Source of the DNA: Propionibacterium acidifaciens DSM 21887
GTDB taxonomy: Bacteria > Actinomycetota > Actinomycetes > Propionibacteriales > Propionibacteriaceae
Length of the DNA: 43,582 bases
Assembly (NCBI RefSeq): GCF_000426605.1
Contig: NZ_AUFR01000027.1
Span: 1-43,582 of the forward strand
Direction of reading: 5' to 3'
In this document: positions 25,927 through 34,653 of the stretch, piece after piece
How positions within the stretch are numbered: the first letter of the stretch is position 1
Layout: each line of letters starts with the position of its first letter
Made by a program: the position numbers and the translations under genes
The notes under the pieces: generated by a model
What the model saw: the letters and a program-made list of their open reading frames with translations, nothing else
Told to the model about the DNA's origin: nothing
Databases searched by the model: none

Positions 25927-26704
25927 GGAGGGATCCGCTCGCGTGCATCTCGCTCGCCAACCGTGGCCAGACCGATTCCAGAGCTGTTCCTGGATGGGTG
26001 GGGGAGACTCGCAGCACCGGGCCGAGCGTGAGCCTGACCGGGCTCTCGACGAGCCATCGCACTGTGGCGGCGACGTCCTCTGGGGCGAGCAGTTCTTGGG
26101 GGTCGACGCCCACTTTCTCCGGTGGAGCAGCCATCTCCGTGGCGACCCATCCCAGGCAGAGGCAGGCAGACCGGACGCCGGCGTCACCGTTCTCGGCGGC
26201 GAGCAGCTCGGTCAGCGCGTTCAGACCTCGCTTGGCCACTGCGTACGGACCGGCGAACGCGTGAGCCTGGAGTCCGCTGACCGATCCGATGTTGATGATC
26301 CAGCCGTTTCCCGCGCGGCGCATCGCAGGGATGACTCCACGGGCGAGCTCGAAGGGCACGGTCAGATTGAGGCGCATGGACAGGTCCCAGTGCCGCGGGT
26401 CCAGGCTCGCGATCGGTCCGGAGCGGGGGACGGCCGCGTTGTTCACCAGGACTCTCACTGGGCCCCATAGCCCCGTCATGGAGTCCAGCACATGCTGGGT
26501 GGCGCCGGGCTGGGCGAGGTCGGTGGTCAGGACCAGAGCCTGGGCGCCTCGGGCCCGGACCTGTTCGGCGACTCGCTCGAGGAGGTCACCACGGCGGGCT
26601 ACGAGGGCGACATCGTGGCCCGCCTCGGCGAGTTCGAGGGCCACGGCGGCGCCGATGCCGCTGGAGGCGCCGGTGACTAGGGCGATGCTGGACCGGGAAG
26701 TCAT
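25919..26704 (-). CDS. SDR oxidoreductase
   Basis: A 261-residue classical SDR with TGASSGIG (11-18), VNNAAVP, S141, Y154 and K158 (GPYAVAKRG). The C-terminal part is less canonical (CLGWVATEM instead of PG-type loops). It is predicted to be NADP(H)- or NAD(H)-dependent, for example a ketoreductase or a hydroxyacyl dehydrogenase. The ATG at 26704 overlaps the upstream stop (ATGA). Confidence 0.85.
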   Translation of the reverse strand: MTSRSSIALVTGASSGIGAAVALELAEAGHDVALVARRGDLLERVAEQVRARGAQALVLTTDLAQPGATQHVLDSMTGLWGPVRVLVNNAAVPRSGPIASLDPRHWDLSMRLNLTVPFELARGVIPAMRRAGNGWIINIGSVSGLQAHAFAGPYAVAKRGLNALTELLAAENGDAGVRSACLCLGWVATEMAAPPEKVGVDPQELLAPEDVAATVRWLVESPVRLTLGPVLRVSPTHPGTALESVWPRLASEMHASGSLHA

Positions 26705-28086
26705 GATGCGTACTCCTTGACGTGGGGGAGGGGGACTGGGGGCGCAGGACGCAACGTGCTGACGCCACCGCACAGGCGGACTGGACGGCCGGCGAGCATC
26801 GCTGAGCCGGGGCGGAGGAGATAGGAGACGACGGCGGCGACCTCGTCCGGGGTGCTGAATCTGCCGGTGGGAACTCGTTCCACGGCGGCCTCGAGGTAGC
26901 TGTCGTGCTGCTCCCGGGCCATGGTGGTGTCTGCGACGCCACCGGGAAGCACTGCACCGGCCCGGATGCCGTAGCGCCCATAGGTGACAGCCAGGTAGCT
27001 GGTCTGCTGCACCATGGCGGCCTTGCTCGCCGCGTAGCTGGCGAGCCGAGGTCCGGCGACGGTGTCGGCGGAGAGCGAGCCGAGAGCGACCAAGGCGCCG
27101 GGACGCTCCGCGGCGCGCCAGCTCTCGGCAGCCAGCTCGGCCAGCGTGGCCCAGGAGAGGTGGTTGAGCTGGAAGAGCTGCTGCCGTTCATGCGCTGAGG
27201 ACGGGGGATCCAGCTGCAGGGCGCCTGCGCCGTAGACGACGCCGGTGACGGGTGTCGCTGCCAGCTCGGCCCAGAGCTGCTCCGCTCCTCCTGGCTGGGA
27301 GAGGTCCGCCGGGACGATGCGGCAAGGGAGACCACGTTCACGCACGGCGCCGGCCAGCTCGGTGAGGTTGTCCTCGGAACGGCCGCTCAGGACGAGGGAA
27401 CATCCCTGGTCGGCCAGCCGCTCCACGATGGCGCGGCCGATCTTCGAGCTCGCCCCGGTCACTAGGACGGTCTCGTCCTCCTGACGCGGGCCACCGGGCT
27501 CCGGCTCGAAGACCGCGGTACGGCTGGACCCGCTGCCCGCGCGCACGAGCGGCCAGGAGAGCCCGCCGTCGAGGGTGAGGGTTTCTCCGACGAGGTTCTC
27601 GGGGCCCTGTGCCAGGAAGCGGATCGTTGCTGCCAGATCATCGCGGGTCACGTCTCGCCGGATCGCCAGGAAGCTGCGCAGGTGTCGCAGCTCAGCCTCG
27701 GGCAACCGGTGGCCGAGGGCCGGGCAGTACCCGACTCGGCAGATGTTGATCCTCACGCCTCGGGGGGCCAGGTACGAGGCAAGCCTGCGGGCCTCGAGGA
27801 GCGTCGCCTCCTGCTCTTCCGCGTCCGAGTTGTCCTCGCCTGGCGGCAGGTGCTCGATGGCGTCGCTGATCAGGACGAGTCGTCCCCCGCCGTGGTCCGC
27901 GAGTCGGAGCGCACGGGCGCGCAACGTGCTCGGGGACGTACGGTGCCTGGGCGAGCCGCCTCCGAGATGCTGGTTGCCCAGGTCCCAGTAGCAGGTCGCC
28001 TGCGCAGGAACCATCGGGTCGGGCAGGAAGAAGAGCTCCTCCATCCCCTCGGGCACCCAGTCCGTGGCGATGCGAGGGCCGCTCAC
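26701..28086 (-). CDS. Double-SDR protein, FabG4-like
   Basis: A 461-residue fusion like the last gene of the operon. Residues 60-180 are a degenerate SDR end (RLVLISDAIEHL, GVRINICRVGY, VGETLTLDGGL) with no Tyr/Lys pair. Residues 205-450 are an SDR with TGASSKIG (the middle Gly is Lys), YGAGAL, S337, Y351 and K355 (ASYAASKAAM), and AVLPGGV. The altered cofactor loop may change NAD(P) binding. The CoA-directed FabG4 analogy applies. The ATG at 28086 overlaps the ketosynthase stop. Confidence 0.8.
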   Translation of the reverse strand: MSGPRIATDWVPEGMEELFFLPDPMVPAQATCYWDLGNQHLGGGSPRHRTSPSTLRARALRLADHGGGRLVLISDAIEHLPPGEDNSDAEEQEATLLEARRLASYLAPRGVRINICRVGYCPALGHRLPEAELRHLRSFLAIRRDVTRDDLAATIRFLAQGPENLVGETLTLDGGLSWPLVRAGSGSSRTAVFEPEPGGPRQEDETVLVTGASSKIGRAIVERLADQGCSLVLSGRSEDNLTELAGAVRERGLPCRIVPADLSQPGGAEQLWAELAATPVTGVVYGAGALQLDPPSSAHERQQLFQLNHLSWATLAELAAESWRAAERPGALVALGSLSADTVAGPRLASYAASKAAMVQQTSYLAVTYGRYGIRAGAVLPGGVADTTMAREQHDSYLEAAVERVPTGRFSTPDEVAAVVSYLLRPGSAMLAGRPVRLCGGVSTLRPAPPVPLPHVKEYAS

Positions 28087-29396
28087 AGAGCCTCCACGAG
28101 GACTGCGCTCGAGACCATCCCGGTGCCGTAGTTGAACGAGAGCGCGTAGCGCAGGTCAGCATCCCGCGGCGCGTCTCCCGTGACCACGTCGAAGGTGCAG
28201 TCCGGGTCGACCTCGCGGCATCCGGCGGTCGGACAGAGCTGTTGCCGCTGGAGCATCATCGTGGTCGCGGCCACGCCGAGGACACCCAGCGGTGCTCCCG
28301 AGTGGCCGAAGCACGCCTCCTGCGAGCTGACCGGGAGCGTCGCGGCGCGCTCGCCGAAGACCTCGCGCAGGGCGTGGAACTCCATCTTCTGCAGCGAGAG
28401 GTCTCCTTCGGCGCCACCGTTGATGTAGTCCACTTGGTCCGGGGTAGCCCCCGCCACGGCCAGGCAGCGACGGGCAGCGGCGACCGCGCCCCAACCCTTC
28501 AGGTCCACCGCCATGGCGCTGCGGAGAGGCCCGCGCCTGGTGCTCTGAGCCGTGATCCGCGAGAGGGGCGCAGCCCCGCGCTCGCGGGCGCTGGTCTCGC
28601 GCTCGAGGATGATCGTCGCGGCACCGTTCCCCACATTCGGGCCCCCGGGCGCGCGGTCGTAGGGGCGCATCTGGAGAGCGTCCACGACGCCGGTGAACGA
28701 ACCATCGAGGTCTGCGACGGCGGTCTTGGCCAGCTCCTGGAAATGGGCCATCCGGCCCGGGTCGTAGTGATCGGCACCGGTGACGACCACCAAGTCGGAC
28801 TCTCCGGTACGAATCAGCTGGAGGGCCGAGCCGATCAGGATGCCGGTGGTCGCGCACGAGGCCGAGAGCGTGAACGCCGGGCCGGTGCTGCTCAGGAGCG
28901 TGGCTTGGGCGAGGAAGACGTCCATCGTGTTGCCCGCGAGCATGGTGCGGGCGATCAGGTCGCGCGCGGCCTCGGCAGTGGTGGACGAGTCAGCCGCGAG
29001 GGCGTTGCTGTACGCGACCACCGGCTCGTCGAGGCCGTGGCGCCCCGTCAGGACGGCGGCCCCGCTCAGCTCGGGACTCGTTGGGGTCAGCTCGGCCTGG
29101 GCGAGCGCCTCCAGCATCGACACCAGCCCGTAGTGCTGAGCGTGGTTGTACTTGTCCAAGTACCGGGCTTTCAGGTCGGGGCAGCGCTCGGAGACGAGGT
29201 CCCGGACGTCGCCGGGGACGACCCCGAAGAATCTGCCGTGGTGGTCGAGGTTCACCGCCCCTGTCGACATCTGCTGCCAGGCGTCCTTGCTGGTGCAGGT
29301 CGCTGTTCCGGGCCCTGGCAGGCAGAAACCCATGCCGGTGACGACGACGCGGTCCCGGGGCGACTGCTGCGTCTCCTTCGTCTCGTGGGTGCTCAC
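28083..29396 (-). CDS. FabF-like ketosynthase lacking catalytic His and Lys
   Basis: A 437-residue beta-ketoacyl synthase fold. The nucleophile is C181 in TLSASCATTG. The first His motif, normally NAHGTGT, reads INGGAEGD (325-332), so FabF His303 is missing. The Lys of KSxxGH is Glu360 (QEACFGHSG), while H365 remains. FabF Cys163, His303, Lys335 and His340 are needed for decarboxylative condensation, so this protein is unlikely to decarboxylate malonyl units. It could be a partner subunit, an acyltransferase or a non-decarboxylating condensing enzyme. The GTG at 29396 follows the previous stop by 3 bases. Confidence 0.83.
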   Translation of the reverse strand: MSTHETKETQQSPRDRVVVTGMGFCLPGPGTATCTSKDAWQQMSTGAVNLDHHGRFFGVVPGDVRDLVSERCPDLKARYLDKYNHAQHYGLVSMLEALAQAELTPTSPELSGAAVLTGRHGLDEPVVAYSNALAADSSTTAEAARDLIARTMLAGNTMDVFLAQATLLSSTGPAFTLSASCATTGILIGSALQLIRTGESDLVVVTGADHYDPGRMAHFQELAKTAVADLDGSFTGVVDALQMRPYDRAPGGPNVGNGAATIILERETSARERGAAPLSRITAQSTRRGPLRSAMAVDLKGWGAVAAARRCLAVAGATPDQVDYINGGAEGDLSLQKMEFHALREVFGERAATLPVSSQEACFGHSGAPLGVLGVAATTMMLQRQQLCPTAGCREVDPDCTFDVVTGDAPRDADLRYALSFNYGTGMVSSAVLVEAL

Positions 29397-29399
29397 GGA

Positions 29400-30383
29400 T
29401 CAGTCCCTCGTCGTCTCGTCGGGCAGGATTCGATAGAGCAGGCAACCGTAGGACCACACACCGCCGCCCAGCGAGGGAGAGGCGATGAGCTCGCCGCGGT
29501 GGGCGCGACCCGTCTCCAAAGCTTCGGAGAGCGTCGACGGGATGGACGCGCTGGAGGTGTTTCCGCGGGTGAAGAAGTTGCTGAGGATCTTCGCGGGCGG
29601 GAAGGCCAAGCGTTGGCGCAGCCCTTCCTGGAAAGGCTCGGTCGCCGCATGCGGGATGAGCCAGTCGACCTCGTCGTGCCCCAAGTCATTGCGTTCCAAG
29701 ATCTCCTGGAACGCGTCGGCGATCGCGATCACGGCGAGGTCGTTGAGCTGGCGCTGGCTGCGGACCCAACCGGTGCGGGGATCGACCGTGGTGGTATGGG
29801 CCAGCGTACCAGTGGTGTGCATGACCGAGTCGATCAGCCCGTCCCGGCCGTTCCGGGAGAGCACCGCGGCCCCTGCCGCGTCGCTGACCACCAACTCTCC
29901 GGTGGACCCCGGCCGGACACGTCGCGAGAAGCGCTCAGAGCCAATCACCACTGCGTGCTGGTAGTCTCCAGCGGACAGGTACATCGCAGCAGTGTGGACG
30001 CCGTGGACGAATCCAGCGCAACCCTGGCAGATGTCGAAGGCCAGGGCCTTGTCGGCACCGATCTGCATGGCGATCAGTGGAGCCCACTCCGGGGCGCACC
30101 ACCGGTCGGTCCAATTGCTCAGGATGAGCAGGTCGACGTCCTTCGGGTCGAGCCCAGCTGCGCGGCACGCCTCCCGCGCGGCCTGCGCTGCCATGTAGCC
30201 GACGTCTTCGGTGTCGTCCGCAACGTGGTGCGCCGTGACGCCCCCGGTACGCCCCAGCACCTTCACCTCGTCGGGCGTGGTGCTGATTCCGGAGACCGCG
30301 CTGTTCTCCACGCGGCGCCGGGCGAAGTAGTGTCCGAAGCCGCAGAGCTCGAGACCCTTCCCGATCCATCTGCCCTGATGCAT
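29400..30383 (-). CDS. FabH-like 3-oxoacyl synthase (KAS III)
   Basis: A 327-residue FabH-fold enzyme with an intact Cys-His-Asn triad: C122 (ICQGCAGF), H245 (LIPHAATEPF) and N275 (TRGNTSSASIP). It carries the shared variant WTxxxxxPxxAPxxAxxxG and the RxRPGSxGELV segment (RVRPGSTGELV). The rightward-operon enzyme at 34637 has the same pattern, so the two are paralogs. Family members join an acyl-CoA with another thioester. The ATG at 30383 has GGGAGAGC directly before it, better than an ATG 33 bases upstream. It is the first gene of the leftward operon. Confidence 0.88.
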   Translation of the reverse strand: MHQGRWIGKGLELCGFGHYFARRRVENSAVSGISTTPDEVKVLGRTGGVTAHHVADDTEDVGYMAAQAAREACRAAGLDPKDVDLLILSNWTDRWCAPEWAPLIAMQIGADKALAFDICQGCAGFVHGVHTAAMYLSAGDYQHAVVIGSERFSRRVRPGSTGELVVSDAAGAAVLSRNGRDGLIDSVMHTTGTLAHTTTVDPRTGWVRSQRQLNDLAVIAIADAFQEILERNDLGHDEVDWLIPHAATEPFQEGLRQRLAFPPAKILSNFFTRGNTSSASIPSTLSEALETGRAHRGELIASPSLGGGVWSYGCLLYRILPDETTRD

Positions 30384-30507
30384 GCTCTCCCTGTCCTTAC
30401 TTCGGAGTCGAAACATCTCGGCTCGGCCAGAACCTGCTCCGCGTCGAACCTAGGCGATCAGGGTCGCGCCCGGACAGTCACGACTAGTACCTCGCCAGGA
30501 CTTTCCC

Positions 30508-30537
30508 GGTACTCCGGGTACTGGTACCCGGAGTACC
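30508..30537. promoter_or_regulatory. Candidate operator, 14-bp perfect inverted repeat
   Basis: GGTACTCCGGGTAC (30508-30521) and its exact complement GTACCCGGAGTACC (30524-30537) are separated by only TG. Such a tight 30-bp dyad suits a homodimeric regulator, plausibly the NarL-type response regulator or LuxR protein in the same island. It sits about 120 bases from each start, so it could control both operons. Confidence 0.7.
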
Positions 30538-30557
30538 GCGGCCCGGATTTCCGAGTA

Positions 30558-30606
30558 CGTCTCGACTCTGGCTCGGGCGCTCGGGGCGTCTCGACGATGG
30601 TTCGGG
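30558..30606. repeat. Imperfect 20-bp direct repeat in the control region
   Basis: CGTCTCGACTCTGGCTCGGG (30558-30577) recurs as CGTCTCGACGATGGTTCGGG (30587-30606), with 17 of 20 bases identical and a 29-base start-to-start spacing. It lies upstream of the rightward operon and may be tandem activator sites. Similar TCGAC cores occur on the other side of the dyad. Confidence 0.45.
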
Positions 30607-30657
30607 CTGATTCGGCCTCCCGTACCGGGCGGACGAGGACCTGAGAAAGGGGCAGAG

Positions 30658-31953
30658 ATGAGGAACTACGAGGGAGATCACGTCGTGATCTCCGGGATGG
30701 GTGCGATCCTGGCCAACGCAGGTTCTTGCGAAGAGGCCTGGAGGAATCTCCTCAAGGGGCATTGCGGGGTCGACCGGTTCGACTACACCGGGACGGATGG
30801 TCTCCTGCACACCGCGCTGGCTGCACAGACCCGGGACACGGATTATCGCGCTCTGCTCCCCGATCTCTCCGAGCGCCATCTGCGCAAATGCTCGAGAGAC
30901 ATCCTGGTCACCATGGCTGCTGCCGAGATGGCGGTGCGGGACGCCTGCCTGTGCGGTGAGACCCCTTCCATCTCTGCCACGATTGAACCGGGGCGGGCAG
31001 CGATCTACGCGTCGACCTCCCGGGGGCCGCTCCAATGGTGGCACCAGCACTACACCACGAGCGGCATCGACTGCGGCGGCGCCCTTCAGCCGCACGACGG
31101 GATCCTGGCGTCGATGGCCGGCTCACCAGCCACGATGACCGCCATCCGGTTGGGCGTCGTGGGAGAGGTGCTCACGCTGAGCAACGCCTGCATCGGCGGG
31201 CACCAGGCCCTGCGGCTGGGAATGGACAGCATCGCGAGCGGTCGTAACGACGTAGCGATCGTCATCGGTCACGAGTTCCCGATCGTGCCCGGCGTGCTGG
31301 ACATCTACTCCGCGGAGAAGACTTGCGTGCTCTCCCGGGCGGTGGCAGCACCGAACGGGGCCATGAAGCCGTACGACGTCAACCGGGACGGTTTTGTCCT
31401 CGGTGAAGGAGCGGTGGTTCTGGTCCTCGAGCGCCAGAATCGTGTGCGTGCTCGAGGCATGTCGGGTTATGCGGTCATCGAGGACGTGATGAGTGCCAGC
31501 GAGGCAGCCCATCCCACTCGGATGGACACGAGTGGTTCCTTCATGGCGAAAATGGTCGAGCAGCTGTTGGCGCGGAACGGCAAGACCCCGCGTCACGTCC
31601 AGTACGTCTGCGGACACGGCACGGCCACCCGGCTGAACGATCTCGCAGAGGCGCGTGCGCTCACCCGTCTCTACGGAGAGGACCCGAGGACCTCGCCGCC
31701 GCTGACCTCGATCAAGCCGGTCTTCGGTCATCTTCTCGGTGCCTCGAGCTTGCTGAACTGCATGGCCACCGCGCTGATGATAAAGAACCAGGTGATCGCG
31801 CCGACGGCCAACTGCGCCGAACCGGATCCCGAGTGTCCCCAGGACCACGTCACCGGCGGTCCGCGCGAGACGAGCATCGAGAACGCGCTGTCCTTCGCCT
31901 TCGCGATCGGGAGCCTCAGCTCAGTGACCCTGATGCGCAGGGTGGGGGTCTGA
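30658..31953 (+). CDS. FabF-like ketosynthase (KAS II) with full catalytic set
   Basis: A 431-residue ketosynthase with all FabF residues: C178 (LSNACIGGHQ), H320 (CGHGTATRLND), K353 and H358 (SIKPVFGHLLGASS). Length and motifs fit decarboxylative chain elongation. Its partner could be the degenerate synthase encoded in the divergent operon, analogous to KS heterodimers, but that is inference. No carrier protein gene is found in the window. The ribosome site GAAAGGGG precedes the ATG. It is the first gene of the rightward operon and ends 1 base before the CoA-transferase. Confidence 0.9.
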   Translation: MRNYEGDHVVISGMGAILANAGSCEEAWRNLLKGHCGVDRFDYTGTDGLLHTALAAQTRDTDYRALLPDLSERHLRKCSRDILVTMAAAEMAVRDACLCGETPSISATIEPGRAAIYASTSRGPLQWWHQHYTTSGIDCGGALQPHDGILASMAGSPATMTAIRLGVVGEVLTLSNACIGGHQALRLGMDSIASGRNDVAIVIGHEFPIVPGVLDIYSAEKTCVLSRAVAAPNGAMKPYDVNRDGFVLGEGAVVLVLERQNRVRARGMSGYAVIEDVMSASEAAHPTRMDTSGSFMAKMVEQLLARNGKTPRHVQYVCGHGTATRLNDLAEARALTRLYGEDPRTSPPLTSIKPVFGHLLGASSLLNCMATALMIKNQVIAPTANCAEPDPECPQDHVTGGPRETSIENALSFAFAIGSLSSVTLMRRVGV

Positions 31954-31954
31954 G

Positions 31955-33625
31955 ATGGCCGAGTTCCGCACCCCTGATGAACTCGTGGCTCGGTGGATCG
32001 AGCCGGAGGATCATGTTCACCTCGCTTCCACCATGTCGCGTCCCAACGCACTGATCCGGGTGCTGGCCAGGACCTTGGCGGGCCGAGCGAGCCTGACGGT
32101 GAGCGCCAACGCGATCCATGCGATGGGGCACTGCCTGACGATGGCCGGCGTCGTGGGGCGGGCTCGGACCGCGTTCGTCGGTGACACGATCCCTTCTCCC
32201 CGACCGAACGCGATGTACAACCGGCTTCCGTGGGGCGATCCCTACCCCGTGGAGGAGACAAGCCTGCTCTCACTCAACCTTCAGCTCCTGGCAGGAGCGT
32301 GCGGCTTGACAGAGATCGCGGTGCCCGCACTCGTCGGGTCAGACCTGGATCCGGACCCGGAGGCCGGGCCAGCGCCACGGACCCTGCCCGCACTGCGCCC
32401 TGACGTCACGCTGGTGCATGCTCACTGCGCGGACCGCGCGGGGAACCTGTACCTGTGCGGGCCTTCCGGTGAAGGGATATGGGGGAGCCTGGCTGCTCGA
32501 CGCGGTGTCCTGGCAACCGTGGAGATCATCGTCGACCAAGCGCCCCGCGGTGGGTGGAGCATCCCTGCTCAACGGGTGCTCGGGATAGCCGTCTGCCCGA
32601 TGGGCGCGCACCCGCAGGGGCTACCGGCTTTTCCTGAGGTGGGTCTCGCTGGTTACCTCGACGACTCCGAGTTCCTGGTGGACCTGGCTGATGCGTGTGG
32701 CACAGAGGAGACCCGTCAGGCCTGGTATCACCGGTGGGTGGAGAGACCTCAAGACCAGGAGGCCTACTTGGTCGCCTTGGGCGAGGAGCGGGCTCGCGAG
32801 CTCCTCCTGAACGAGGACGGGACTGGAGAGGCCGGTGATGGCCAAGTCACGGCGAAAGGCTTCTCGTACAGCCTGCGCGAGCTCACGGTGGTGGTGGCGG
32901 CACGAGAGATCGTCGAGTTGGTCCGTTCTCGTGGCTACCGCTCCATCCTCACGGGCATCGGGACGGCCCAGCTCGCCTGCTGGCTGGCGGCCGAGCAGCT
33001 GCGGGCCGAGGGGGTCGAGATCACGCTCCTCACCGAGCTGGGCATGGTGGACTACCGCCCTGCGGAAGGGGATGGCTTTCTCTTCAGCCAGCACCACGTC
33101 GAACGCAGCAGGGTCTGGGCCGGGACGCTGGAAGTCCTGGGTGGGCTGGTCTCGGGCGGGAAGGGTGTCCTCGCCGTGCTGTCGGCCGCGGAGATCGACC
33201 CGCAGGGGCGGCTCAACGCGAGCCGACGCGCGACGGGCGAGTTCCTCGTCGGCTCCGGGGGCGCCAACGACATCGTGACCAGCACCGACACCTTGGTGGT
33301 GGCGCGCGGCGGTCACGAGCGGCTGGTGGCGGAGGTGGGTTTCGTCACCTGTCCTGGGGAGCGTGTCACCGGGCTGGTGACGGAGCTGGGGCGCTTCCGG
33401 CGGTCTCCCGAGGGCGACCTGAGGTTGGCGAGCTGGTGCGGGGCGCAGGTCCCGACCCGGGAGGCGGCAGCATCCGAGGCGCTGCGAAGGACCACCGCCT
33501 GGCCCACGCGACCAGGACCGGATCTGGAGCAGGAGGCCCAGCCCTCGCGCGCGGAGCTGGAGGCCCTGCGCGCCTTGCAGGCAGGAACGAGATCGAGGAC
33601 GAGCGAGCCGAGGAGTGGATCATGA
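31955..33625 (+). CDS. Fused class I CoA-transferase
   Basis: A 556-residue protein joining alpha- and beta-type CoA-transferase halves (first half to about residue 250: NAIHAMGHCLTMAG, VHAHCADRAGNLYLCG; second half: TELGMVDYRP, GGANDIVTSTDTLVVARGG, FVTCPGERVTGLVTE). The Glu in TELG is a candidate for the covalent gamma-glutamyl-CoA residue of class I enzymes, though the usual SENG motif is not present. It would move CoA between acids, for example activating a starter or releasing a product without ATP. A ligase is absent from the window, so this may be the activation step. The stop overlaps the next ATG. Confidence 0.8.
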   Translation: MAEFRTPDELVARWIEPEDHVHLASTMSRPNALIRVLARTLAGRASLTVSANAIHAMGHCLTMAGVVGRARTAFVGDTIPSPRPNAMYNRLPWGDPYPVEETSLLSLNLQLLAGACGLTEIAVPALVGSDLDPDPEAGPAPRTLPALRPDVTLVHAHCADRAGNLYLCGPSGEGIWGSLAARRGVLATVEIIVDQAPRGGWSIPAQRVLGIAVCPMGAHPQGLPAFPEVGLAGYLDDSEFLVDLADACGTEETRQAWYHRWVERPQDQEAYLVALGEERARELLLNEDGTGEAGDGQVTAKGFSYSLRELTVVVAAREIVELVRSRGYRSILTGIGTAQLACWLAAEQLRAEGVEITLLTELGMVDYRPAEGDGFLFSQHHVERSRVWAGTLEVLGGLVSGGKGVLAVLSAAEIDPQGRLNASRRATGEFLVGSGGANDIVTSTDTLVVARGGHERLVAEVGFVTCPGERVTGLVTELGRFRRSPEGDLRLASWCGAQVPTREAAASEALRRTTAWPTRPGPDLEQEAQPSRAELEALRALQAGTRSRTSEPRSGS

Positions 33626-34653
33626 GAATGGGCTCGAACGTCCCCGTGAGGCTGGTAGGGATCGGGCACTACTTCCCAGGAGAGCCGGTGACGAATCGCT
33701 TCTTCGAGGAACAGGAGGGGCTCGGTATCGATGATCGTTGGATCGTCGAGCACACGGGGGTCTCCGCACGGCACTGGGCCGGAGATGACGAGCGCCACAT
33801 GGACCTGGCGGCGCGGGCGGTCCGTATGGCGCTTGCCGATGCCGGAACAGAGGCTTCCGAGGTGGACCTGCTCATCGGGACCACGGCGACGGCTCGCCCG
33901 TCGACCAACCCGACGACGCGCGAGAACTCTTACGCCGACCTCAGCCTGCCGCTCCAAGCACAGCTGGGCATGACGAAGGCGGCCTGCTTCGACGTGTCGG
34001 CCCTCGCGTGTGCAGGCTTCCTGCACGCCAGCCTGGTGGTCCAGGCCCTCCTGGGGGCCAGCGATGCCCAGACGGCCGTCGTGGCCTGTGCGGAGAGCCC
34101 CCGTCCGATCCTCAACCTTCACTACCGCAACAGCGTGCTCTTCGGCGGTGGTGCGGCAGCTGCGGTCTGGACACGAGCGTCATCGGGTGCCTGCAACGAC
34201 CTCCGCGCCGGCGTCATCGGGTCTGACGGTCGGCACTTCGGAGCCTTCGACATCGATCCGACCGGTGCGGTGATAATGCGAGGCAAAGATGTCAGCGCCT
34301 TCGCCCCCGACTGCCTGGTGGATGCGGCGCGGGCCGCCGCCGCCGAGGCGGGGACGCAGGTGCAAGACATCGCCTGGTTCGTCCCGCACCAGGCGAATAT
34401 CAACCTGATCGACGAGGTGGTCGAGCGCTTGGGCATCGCTCAGGAGCGGGTGGTGACCAACCTCAGTCGACGCGGGAACACCTCCAGCGTCGGAGTTCCG
34501 GGGTGCCTCTCGGAGGCCGTCCACGGGGGCGTCATCCGCCCGGGGGACAGCGTCTTGACCTGCAGCGTAGGTCGCGGGTTCAGCTGGGCGGGGATGGTGC
34601 TCAGCTACTCCGGAGCGGCGGCAGCGGGGGTGTGGCGTGACGGGCATGCCTGA
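33622..34653 (+). CDS. FabH-like 3-oxoacyl synthase (KAS III)
   Basis: A 343-residue FabH-type enzyme with C130 (DVSALACAGFLHA), H256 (WFVPHQANINLID) and N286 (SRRGNTSSVGVP), the complete triad. It is the most FabH-like of the three KAS III proteins, with a regular N-terminal half (IGHYFPGEPVTN, DDRWIVEHTGV). It likely primes the pathway by condensing an acyl-CoA. It is coupled to the CoA-transferase by an ATGA overlap and overlaps the next gene by 17 bases. Confidence 0.9.
   Translation: MRMGSNVPVRLVGIGHYFPGEPVTNRFFEEQEGLGIDDRWIVEHTGVSARHWAGDDERHMDLAARAVRMALADAGTEASEVDLLIGTTATARPSTNPTTRENSYADLSLPLQAQLGMTKAACFDVSALACAGFLHASLVVQALLGASDAQTAVVACAESPRPILNLHYRNSVLFGGGAAAAVWTRASSGACNDLRAGVIGSDGRHFGAFDIDPTGAVIMRGKDVSAFAPDCLVDAARAAAAEAGTQVQDIAWFVPHQANINLIDEVVERLGIAQERVVTNLSRRGNTSSVGVPGCLSEAVHGGVIRPGDSVLTCSVGRGFSWAGMVLSYSGAAAAGVWRDGHA

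Larger units (their letters stand above)
30384..30657. promoter_or_regulatory. Divergent control region of the two island operons
   Basis: The 274 bases between divergent starts hold a long perfect inverted repeat (30508-30537) and an imperfect direct repeat (30558-30606), both listed separately. Ribosome sites lie at each end: GGGAGAG for the leftward gene and GAAAGGGG for the rightward gene. Additional GTAC-containing elements (near 30486, 30556 and 30635) surround the inverted repeat. No canonical -35 was assigned with confidence. Confidence 0.6.

Noticed and set aside
28083-31953. FabF-like pair as a classical type II PKS KS/CLF
   Set aside because: Chain-length factors lose the active Cys, which the degenerate enzyme keeps; the two genes are in opposite operons and no ACP is present. 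A KS pair remains possible but not in the classical sense.
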